Assembly (NCBI GenBank): GCA_016934605.1
Contig: JAFGSO010000423.1
Span: forward strand, 1-5,523
Direction: 5' to 3'
DNA length: 5,523 nucleotides
Origin: Calditrichota bacterium
Lineage (GTDB): Bacteria > Calditrichota > Calditrichia > RBG-13-44-9
Position 1 is the first letter of the stretch, and every line of letters begins with the position of its first letter. Both the position numbers and the translations under genes were made by a program. Under the pieces are notes generated by a model. That model saw only the letters and a list, made by a program, of their open reading frames with translations, was not told the DNA's origin and did no database searches. Of the stretch, positions 1 to 5,523 are shown in pieces.

Positions 1-155
1 ATTTATTATCTCGAATGACCTTCTGTTTCAGTCAGTATTAATATATTTAAGGATCATGCCCTAAACTAATAATAATCTTACTTATTATGAAAAGAAATTT
101 TCTTACCTTTGAAAGCAATTCCAATATTTTTACCCTATTTTTTATTTCTGTGAAT

Positions 156-173
156 ATGCCAATTTATTGGCAT
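156..173. promoter_or_regulatory. Perfect 7-bp inverted repeat (possible operator or leader hairpin)
   Basis: ATGCCAA at 156-162 and TTGGCAT at 167-173 are exact reverse complements around the 4-base loop TTTA. The flanking bases 155 and 174 do not pair. The element lies 56 bases before the receptor start codon. No T-run follows it directly (a T5 begins at 183), so it does not look like a normal intrinsic terminator. It could be a binding site for a dimeric repressor or activator controlling the receptor, or a small hairpin in the mRNA leader. In an AT-rich region a 7-bp match of this kind can also arise by chance. Confidence 0.35.
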
Positions 174-215
174 TGGAAGCCGTTTTTAAGTCATTTTTCA
201 TCCATATATTAAATT

Positions 216-220
216 TGAGG
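216..220 (+). promoter_or_regulatory. Shine-Dalgarno site of the receptor gene
   Basis: TGAGG at 216-220 sits 9 bases before the ATG at 230, which is good spacing. It decides the start. The reading frame extends upstream to a TTG at 167, but that codon has no purine-rich site at a suitable distance, and using it would place 21 extra residues in front of a complete signal peptide. Confidence 0.7.
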
Positions 221-229
221 TTTTCAGGT

Positions 230-3058
230 ATGTCCAAGTTCATTCCTCTTTTAGTAAGCCTGGTGCTATTATCCTCATTGCATATTTTTGCCGGAACCAC
301 GGGAAAAATTGCCGGAGTAGTCAAAGATACAGAAACAGGAGAACCTTTACCGGGTGTAAATGTTGTCCTGGAAGGTACGTCACTTGGTGCTGCCACGGAT
401 GCAGACGGCAGTTATATAATCTTAAATGTACCTCCGGATCTTTACACTGTCGTGTTCAATTATATCGGTTATCAAACAGTACGGGTGAGAGATGTTCGGG
501 TGAACGTCGATTTCACTACCCGACTGGACCAGCGATTACAGCAGACTGTGCTCGAGGGAGAAGCCGTAGAGGTATACGGTGAGCGGAATCCCCTGGTTCG
601 ACAGGATCTTACCAATACTCAGGTGGCAGTCACAGCGGAAACCATTACCGAACTCCCGGTCGATCAGCTCAGCGAGGTGATTGCTCTGCAGGCCGGTATT
701 GTGGTGGATAACAGCGGGGAGTTGCATATACGCGGGGGACGATCCAATGAAATTGCTTATCAGGTGAATGGGCTCAGTATCAATAATCCATACGGGAATT
801 CTCAGGGAGTGGGTCTGGCCACCAATGCTGTGGAAGAAGTCTCCGTTTCCGCCGGTACGTTCAGTGCCGAATACGGCAATGCTCTCAGTGGCGTTATAAA
901 TTATGTTACCAAGGATGGAGGGAACAAGTATAATGCCAGTCTCAGGGCCTGGAGCGGTGATCATCTCAGCAGCCGTGACGACCTTTTTTTCAATATCGAT
1001 GATCATGACCCTTTTAATAATCACCGTCTGGAAGGAACTCTCAGCGGCCCGGTGCCTTTTTTTAGCAATACTATGACATTCTTTGCTTCCGGAGTTTATC
1101 AGAAGGACAAAGGTCACCTTTATGGGATACGCATCTATAATACTGAAGATCTTCTGTTCATTGAAAGTGATCGCCCGGTGGTGGATCCTTATGGGTTTTC
1201 TTTTTCCGGTGGTCCCGATAATACTATTATCTTCGACACGGATCCTTCCCGCAGAGGTGCCAGCGGAGACAGCGCGATTGTGCCAATGGTCACCCGCGAA
1301 GCATTAAATTTTACGGGAAAATTGACCTGGAAACCGTTTAGTCAGATTAAACTAACCTATGACCTGATTTTCGATGACGGCGAAAATTACAGCAGACTTA
1401 ACTTCAGGCGATATCGTTTTACACCGGATGGACGGCCGAAAACCGTCAGCCGCAATATGAGTAATTCAATCGGTATTACACATACACTTTCCAGCAGAAC
1501 ATTTTATACATTAAAATTTGGAGTGAATTTCAACCGGGCATTAACATCGGTTTATGAAGACAAGTTCGATCCGCGATATGTCCCTGCTGTTGATAATAAT
1601 CTGGATAATCAGATTATTCCCCCGACTGATACCTATGTTGCCGGCGGAACAGATCTGGGTCGGACCGAGGAAAAGAACCGCTCCTATCTGGTGAAATTAG
1701 ACGTGGTCAGTCAGGTATTAAATAATCATGAGTTAAAATTCGGTGGCGAGTTCGCTCAGCATGATATGGATTATGAATCATTCACCTATTTGTTTGAAAC
1801 ATTGGATGATAACCGGGGACGTTTCATTATACCGGATCCGGAAAAAAATCCCGAATATACAGAGTTTCAGGTCTATGAACGGGAACCGGTTATGGGTTCT
1901 CTCTATATTCTGGATAAAATGGAACTGGCCAGAGAATTTATTTTCAATATTGGACTTCGATATGAATATTTTCACTCACGGGCACTTTATAATCCCAATC
2001 TGGCAGGCACAGTAGACAGTGATGTAAGTGATCCCAATATTTTGAAATGGTCAGAACCAAAGCATAGTCTGATGCCACGACTCAGCCTCAGCTTTCCGAT
2101 TACGGCTCAGGGAATTATTCGCTTCTCTTACGGAATCTTTCATCAGTATCCCAATCTGCGAAATATTTATCGTAATCCACGTTTCGTTGATTATAATTTT
2201 ATTACGGTGCCAACCTTTGGGAATGCTAATCTGGAACCCGAGAGAAGTATACAATACGAGATCGGTCTTCAGCAGCAGTTTACCGATGATCTGAAAATGG
2301 ATTTAACAGTTTTTTATAAGGATGTGAATAACCTGATTGAAGACCGGCGGGTTATTGCCGGTGAAGTGGCCATTAACAAAGAATTCAATGTCTGGACTAA
2401 TATTAGTTACGCGAAAGTCAAAGGATTTACTGCTTCTTTTCTGAAAAGGAAATCGGCCCGCGGTTTGTTCTCCGCTTCCCTGGATTATACTTTCCAGGTC
2501 GGTGAGGGATCTTATACCGACCCGCTGGACCTGGCCGTGGATGTGAGAACTGAAAGATCAACCGCACAGAAGCTGGTCCCACTGGATTTTGATAGAACCC
2601 ATACCCTGAATGCTACTATAAATCTCAGTAAAAGCGATAACTGGTTGATGAGCGCTATTGGCACCATGCGTAACGGAACACCATATACGCCATCATTACC
2701 ATCCTCTGTACAACCTGTTGAATTTGAACAGAACAGTGCCCGCAGACCCTGGTATAAAAATGTGGATCTGAAACTGGAGAAATTTTTCAGATTAAGTAAC
2801 ATGCGATTTTCCATTTTTACTCATGTCAGAAATCTGTTCGATTTTGAAAATAATATTTTTATTCATACCAATACCGGCAAATCTCTGACAAATCTTGAAG
2901 AATCGTATAATCCAAACAGATTTAATAATCTGGAAGAAACTATCAGGCGGAATCCATCCGATTTCTTCCCGGTCAGATTTTTGGAAGACTTCTATCAGCG
3001 GGAGGACTGGTTAAATGAGCCGCGTGAAGTCCGTTTGGGTATGTCATTCGAATTTTAG
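230..3058 (+). CDS. TonB-dependent outer-membrane receptor with N-terminal carboxypeptidase-regulatory-like domain (SusC-like)
   Basis: This is an outer-membrane gated channel that takes up or senses a ligand using energy passed from TonB-ExbB-ExbD. The protein has 942 residues, normal for this family. Residues 1-21 are a signal peptide (K3, hydrophobic core, likely cleavage after HIFA). Residues 25-103 are a CarboxypepD_reg-like beta-sandwich (GKIAGVV, TGEPLPGVNV, ATDADGSY, YTVVFNYIGY), the extension typical of SusC-like receptors in the FCB group. A TonB-box-like stretch may lie near 111-119 (EAVEVYGER). The plug spans about 125-232, with IRGGRSNEIAYQVNG at 167-181 and AEYGNALSGVIN at 213-224. 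The barrel follows, with familiar strands such as IGLRYEYF (574-581), NLEPE (667-671) and RNLFD (867-871). The chain ends RLGMSFEF; a terminal Phe is the usual signal for BAM-mediated insertion. There are no cysteines. The ligand cannot be inferred, and no SusD gene follows directly. ATG 230 is chosen for its ribosome site and signal peptide. Family assignment is firm; substrate is unknown. Confidence 0.96.
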   Translation: MSKFIPLLVSLVLLSSLHIFAGTTGKIAGVVKDTETGEPLPGVNVVLEGTSLGAATDADGSYIILNVPPDLYTVVFNYIGYQTVRVRDVRVNVDFTTRLDQRLQQTVLEGEAVEVYGERNPLVRQDLTNTQVAVTAETITELPVDQLSEVIALQAGIVVDNSGELHIRGGRSNEIAYQVNGLSINNPYGNSQGVGLATNAVEEVSVSAGTFSAEYGNALSGVINYVTKDGGNKYNASLRAWSGDHLSSRDDLFFNIDDHDPFNNHRLEGTLSGPVPFFSNTMTFFASGVYQKDKGHLYGIRIYNTEDLLFIESDRPVVDPYGFSFSGGPDNTIIFDTDPSRRGASGDSAIVPMVTREALNFTGKLTWKPFSQIKLTYDLIFDDGENYSRLNFRRYRFTPDGRPKTVSRNMSNSIGITHTLSSRTFYTLKFGVNFNRALTSVYEDKFDPRYVPAVDNNLDNQIIPPTDTYVAGGTDLGRTEEKNRSYLVKLDVVSQVLNNHELKFGGEFAQHDMDYESFTYLFETLDDNRGRFIIPDPEKNPEYTEFQVYEREPVMGSLYILDKMELAREFIFNIGLRYEYFHSRALYNPNLAGTVDSDVSDPNILKWSEPKHSLMPRLSLSFPITAQGIIRFSYGIFHQYPNLRNIYRNPRFVDYNFITVPTFGNANLEPERSIQYEIGLQQQFTDDLKMDLTVFYKDVNNLIEDRRVIAGEVAINKEFNVWTNISYAKVKGFTASFLKRKSARGLFSASLDYTFQVGEGSYTDPLDLAVDVRTERSTAQKLVPLDFDRTHTLNATINLSKSDNWLMSAIGTMRNGTPYTPSLPSSVQPVEFEQNSARRPWYKNVDLKLEKFFRLSNMRFSIFTHVRNLFDFENNIFIHTNTGKSLTNLEESYNPNRFNNLEETIRRNPSDFFPVRFLEDFYQREDWLNEPREVRLGMSFEF

Positions 3059-3066
3059 ACATTCGC

Positions 3067-3083
3067 CTGAATGGAAAATTCAG
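3067..3083 (+). other. Small hairpin in the operon spacer
   Basis: CTGAAT at 3067-3072 pairs exactly with ATTCAG at 3078-3083 around the loop GGAAA, only nine bases after the receptor stop codon. The stem is short, AT-rich and not followed by a T-run, so it is not a convincing terminator. It could protect the 3' end of the receptor message or mark a processing point between the two cistrons. Two other pairings compete with it: CATTC 3060-3064 with GAATG 3069-3073, and GAATTTT 3050-3056 with AAAATTC 3075-3081. Confidence 0.3.
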
Positions 3084-3142
3084 ATAATGGTATATGAATT
3101 TTAAAAAATACATTGTAAAAACTGAAAAAATTAAAATTGGAT

Positions 3143-3147
3143 AGAGG
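3143..3147 (+). promoter_or_regulatory. Shine-Dalgarno-like site with ambiguous start spacing (second gene)
   Basis: AGAGG at 3143-3147 is the only good purine motif before the second gene. It lies 1 base before ATG 3149, which is too close, and 13 bases before ATG 3161, which is rather long. The weak GAGA at 3151-3154 is 6 bases before ATG 3161. Ribosome-site spacing therefore favours 3161, while the basic residue needed at the front of the signal peptide (Arg2) favours 3149. The two choices differ by only four residues. Confidence 0.45.
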
Positions 3148-3148
3148 C

Positions 3149-5523
3149 ATGAGAAATTACATGAGTATTCTGTTATTGCTGTTTTTTATAATTGCGGTAA
3201 TTCCACAACGGCTTGTCGGTGATGACAATAATCTGAAAAAAGTTGATGTTAAACAACTTTCTGCTTCTGAACGCTGGAATGTGGTAGAAGACCAGATGAA
3301 GTCTTTGAAAAAATCTCTGCAGCAAGATCCGCGTCACGATGAACTGAAATTTACAATCATTGAAGGAAACCAGATCCGTGTTTTGCTGACCAATCAGGGA
3401 TCCATATCTACTCCTGACGCAGACCTTTCGAACGCAGATCTGGTCTGGCCAAAAGGAACAAATTCACTTGGATATGCTTTCGAGTTTGGACCGCTGGTTG
3501 CTGCAGAAGTAATCGGTGGCACCGGCGACACGCTTCACATAGTTGATGATGGTTTTATCCTGAGCTCGGATGGTGATTATGAACCGGGAACCATAAAGCG
3601 CTGGGGATGGGAACCAAAACTGGGATTTTCAGATCCGGCTTCAAATGAGGTAGCCACATTTTCTGATCTGGACCGCAATGATGACGGCAAACCGGACAGC
3701 TGGCCGGAAAACTGGTATAATGATGTGCTTGGCAGGTACGTATGGCCGGCTTTCCTGGGAGATGATGCCACCACGCCCGATGAAGAAGTATATTATATCA
3801 TGGATGATTTCGATAACCAGGAGTTCGGAGGTAATTTAGGAACCAGAGGTTATTATCCCTTTCCCAATGACTCAACAAAACAGGGCCTGGGACTGGAACT
3901 GCAGGTACGAATCTTCCAGTTTAATAATCCATTGGCCGAAGATATCATTTTTCTGGTTTATACAATTACCAATACCAGTCCTAAAAGGCTGGACCACGTT
4001 TATCTGGGAATGTTCGGTGACCCCCATGTGGGAGGTCCCAATGATTTCGCTGACGATAATGCCGGATTTATTTCGGTATTCGATCCTGACTATGTTGACC
4101 GACCGGCGGTAACAAACCTGCTCTATGCCGAGGACAGTAACGGACGGGGAGATTTCGGAAAAATACCCGGAATGTTCGGTTATAAATTTCTGGAAAGCCC
4201 CGGTCTGGACAGCGATGGATTTGACAATGATAATGACGGTCTTCTGGATGAAAGTCAGACCAACGATGCCGGAACTCTGATTTTTGGTCCTATTGGTAGA
4301 TATGGAGATCCAAAACTGCACTGGTCCGGAGATGAAGACGGCGACTGGAGTGAAGAATTTGATGATGTGGGGGTTGATGGAATTGACAAGACAGGAGATT
4401 TCGGAGAAGGTGATGGTAAACCCAATCAGCTTTTTTATACTGATTTGAACGATAACAGTATTTTCGACACGGGAGAACCATTTTCAGAACGACGAGAACC
4501 GGGAATGCGCTTTCATGGAGGTGAACCGAACTTCGGTTTCCTTGATATTGCTGAGTCCGATCAACTGGGTCTTACCAGTTTTAATGCACTGCTTTATGGC
4601 GGCGACAATCGTCCCAGAAATGATGAACTTATGTGGGAAAAAATGTCCACAAATAATCAGCGACCCGGCGATCCGCCTCCAACCATCGAACAGGAATCGG
4701 ATAATGTCTTTATTTATGGTTCCGGTCCCTTTTCACTGGATCCGGGCGAAAGTCAGCGTTTTTCAATCGCTTTGGCACTTGGGTTGGATTTCGATGACTT
4801 GCTCAATAATGTGGAAATTGCCCAACAGGTTTTTGAATCGGACTATCGTTTTGCTCAGGCACCCAAGAAACCGAGACTGGTGGCCGTTCCTGGAGACGGA
4901 AAGGTGACTTTGTACTGGGATGCCGGCGCTGAAACATCTTTTGATCCCTTCGTATCACGTGCAAACCCGGACAATCCGGATAAAGGTTTTGACTTTGAAG
5001 GTTATAAAATTTATCGCAGTCGGGATTGGAGTTTCAACGACACCCAGACAATTACCGATTCAAAAGGTATTCCTTTCCTTTCAGAACCTCTGCGGCAGGT
5101 CAATAATCTTCCGGCACAATTCGACCTGATAAATGAATTTCAGGGCCTTTCGGATATCGAATATGCCGGAAGAGGTGTCCGATATGATCTGGGTCGTAAT
5201 ACCGGTCTGGCTCATATGTATGTCGATTCCAATAATGTAAAAAACGGGGTGACCTACTTCTATGCGGTGGCTTCATATGATCATGGTGATGTAAAGGCCG
5301 AACTTGCACCAACGGAAAGCCAGCGGGTAATTCAAAGGGATCCGGTAACCCGCCTATTCAGTTTTGATGTAAACACCGCTATGGCTGTCCCCAATGGTCC
5401 GGCAAGCGGATTTCAAAGTCCCAGCCTGACAGATAATTCGGACAATCTGGTAACCAGGGAAAGCGGAAATGCCACCGGTAAGGTTTGGATTGAATTTCTT
5501 AATCCATTTGAAGTGGAAGAAGG
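3149..5523 (+). CDS. Large secreted FN3-domain protein with Asp-rich calcium-like motifs, 3' end cut by window
   Basis: This frame is open for 791 codons plus two bases to the right edge, so the C-terminus is missing. Residues 1-24 look like a signal peptide (MRNYMSILLLLFF, ending near RLVG). A charged, probably helical segment follows (about 27-63). A beta-rich conserved region includes YAFEFGPLV and, at 246-312, the stretch from GLGLELQVR through LAEDIIFLVY and LGMFGDPHVGG. Asp-rich loops occur at 173-183 (DLDRNDDGKPD), 354-368 (DSDGFDNDNDGLLDE) and 395-444. They resemble thrombospondin type 3 or EF-hand-like calcium loops. GPFSLDPGES (526-535) leads into a helix (547-568), then an FN3-like domain at 572-715 (VTLYWD, GYKIYRS at 618-624, VTYFYAVASYD from 701) with a long insertion after the third strand. 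There are no cysteines, hence no lipobox and no SusD similarity. I recall similar uncharacterised proteins beside such receptors in Neomarinimicrobiota and Calditrichota. It is probably periplasmic or surface-exposed and co-expressed with the receptor; its function is unknown. ATG 3161 is an alternative start. Confidence 0.85.
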   Translation, partial: MRNYMSILLLLFFIIAVIPQRLVGDDNNLKKVDVKQLSASERWNVVEDQMKSLKKSLQQDPRHDELKFTIIEGNQIRVLLTNQGSISTPDADLSNADLVWPKGTNSLGYAFEFGPLVAAEVIGGTGDTLHIVDDGFILSSDGDYEPGTIKRWGWEPKLGFSDPASNEVATFSDLDRNDDGKPDSWPENWYNDVLGRYVWPAFLGDDATTPDEEVYYIMDDFDNQEFGGNLGTRGYYPFPNDSTKQGLGLELQVRIFQFNNPLAEDIIFLVYTITNTSPKRLDHVYLGMFGDPHVGGPNDFADDNAGFISVFDPDYVDRPAVTNLLYAEDSNGRGDFGKIPGMFGYKFLESPGLDSDGFDNDNDGLLDESQTNDAGTLIFGPIGRYGDPKLHWSGDEDGDWSEEFDDVGVDGIDKTGDFGEGDGKPNQLFYTDLNDNSIFDTGEPFSERREPGMRFHGGEPNFGFLDIAESDQLGLTSFNALLYGGDNRPRNDELMWEKMSTNNQRPGDPPPTIEQESDNVFIYGSGPFSLDPGESQRFSIALALGLDFDDLLNNVEIAQQVFESDYRFAQAPKKPRLVAVPGDGKVTLYWDAGAETSFDPFVSRANPDNPDKGFDFEGYKIYRSRDWSFNDTQTITDSKGIPFLSEPLRQVNNLPAQFDLINEFQGLSDIEYAGRGVRYDLGRNTGLAHMYVDSNNVKNGVTYFYAVASYDHGDVKAELAPTESQRVIQRDPVTRLFSFDVNTAMAVPNGPASGFQSPSLTDNSDNLVTRESGNATGKVWIEFLNPFEVEE

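Larger units (their letters stand above)
1..229. other. AT-rich non-coding leader upstream of the receptor gene
   Basis: No gene is visible here. All three forward frames close early: TGA at 16, TAA at 37-39 in another frame, and TAA at 62-64 in the third. The third frame is open from the left edge for only 20 codons, and its hydrophobic translation looks like no recognisable protein end, so an upstream gene tail cannot be claimed. The base composition is clearly more AT-rich than in the two genes, as expected of a promoter and 5' untranslated region. The only ordered element I can support is the inverted repeat at 156-173. A Bacteroidota-style -7 look-alike (TACCTTTG, 104-111) lacks a partner TTG box at the right distance, so I do not call it a promoter. 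Confidence 0.7.
3059..3148. other. 90-base intergenic spacer, no convincing terminator
   Basis: This short AT-rich gap separates the receptor stop codon from the next start. It has no GC-rich stem followed by a T-run, so read-through into the second gene is likely and the two genes probably form an operon. The spacer holds a small hairpin (3067-3083) and A-rich runs (3103-3108 and 3125-3130). A separate weak promoter for the second gene cannot be excluded, but I see no good -35/-10 or -33/-7 pair. Confidence 0.65.

Noticed and set aside
2..64. Possible C-terminal tail of an upstream gene
   Set aside because: It has only 20 codons from the window edge to TAA, with a hydrophobic translation lacking any recognisable motif. 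It cannot be told from chance.
104..111. TACCTTTG, a match to the Bacteroidota -7 promoter pattern TAnnTTTG
   Set aside because: No TTG box lies 19-21 bases upstream, and a second match (TAAATTTG, 210-217) overlaps the ribosome site, showing how easily the pattern arises here. The lineage is also not certain to use this promoter type.
167..229. TTG at 167 as the receptor start (963 residues)
   Set aside because: It has no ribosome site at a suitable distance, lies within the inverted repeat, and would bury the signal peptide behind 21 extra residues. ATG 230 has TGAGG 9 bases upstream.
984..1063. Two T7 runs (984-990 and 1057-1063) as possible phase-variation tracts
   Set aside because: Both runs are only seven bases, lie in frame in an intact receptor, and are of a length common in AT-moderate coding DNA. 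Nothing else suggests slippage.
536..1117. Minus-strand open frame of 193 codons inside the receptor gene
   Set aside because: It lies wholly opposite the plug and early barrel coding sequence, whose plus-strand translation matches a known family. The antisense translation shows no recognisable domain and has no ribosome site or neighbour supporting it.
1832..1841. 10-bp palindrome CCGGATCCGG
   Set aside because: It falls inside the receptor coding sequence and is explained by codons for Asp-Pro-type residues. It has no partner copies and no regulatory context.
3872..4321. Minus-strand open frame of 149 codons opposite the second gene
   Set aside because: It is a shadow of the long plus-strand frame, which carries a signal peptide and coherent motifs on both sides of this stretch. 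The antisense product is not recognisable.
4515..4907. Plus-strand open frame of 130 codons in another phase
   Set aside because: It overlaps the second gene out of frame. The main frame stays open through it with family-like motifs such as GPFSLDPGES, so no frameshift is needed.

Overview
The window holds two large co-directional plus-strand genes, and both encode exported proteins of a Gram-negative envelope. The style suggests the Fibrobacteres-Chlorobi-Bacteroidetes (FCB) group, most likely a Neomarinimicrobiota, Calditrichota or KSB1-like lineage. That placement is an inference. It rests on a SusC-like N-terminal carboxypeptidase-regulatory domain on the receptor, on the lack of a SusD partner, and on the sequence habits of the second protein. 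No rRNA or other marker is present to confirm it.

Layout: positions 1-229 are an AT-rich non-coding leader with stop codons in all frames and one perfect 7-bp inverted repeat (156-173). Positions 230-3058 encode a complete 942-residue TonB-dependent outer-membrane receptor: signal peptide, carboxypeptidase-regulatory-like domain, plug, beta-barrel and terminal aromatic residue. Positions 3059-3148 are a 90-base AT-rich spacer with short, partly competing hairpins and no convincing terminator. Positions 3149-5523 encode the first 791 codons of a second large secreted protein, which is still open at the right edge. It has a signal peptide, a beta-rich conserved region, three Asp-rich calcium-loop-like stretches, and a fibronectin type III (FN3) domain with a large internal insertion.

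Working together: the close spacing, shared strand and missing terminator suggest one transcript. The receptor would import or sense a ligand using TonB energy, and the large neighbour would be a periplasmic or surface-exposed partner. The ligand is not readable from the sequence. Neither protein contains a cysteine, so the second protein is not a lipoprotein and not a classical SusD.

There is no mobile element, CRISPR array, RNA gene or clear sign of horizontal transfer. The most interesting item is the receptor/large-FN3-protein pair, a SusC-like receptor whose neighbour is not SusD.
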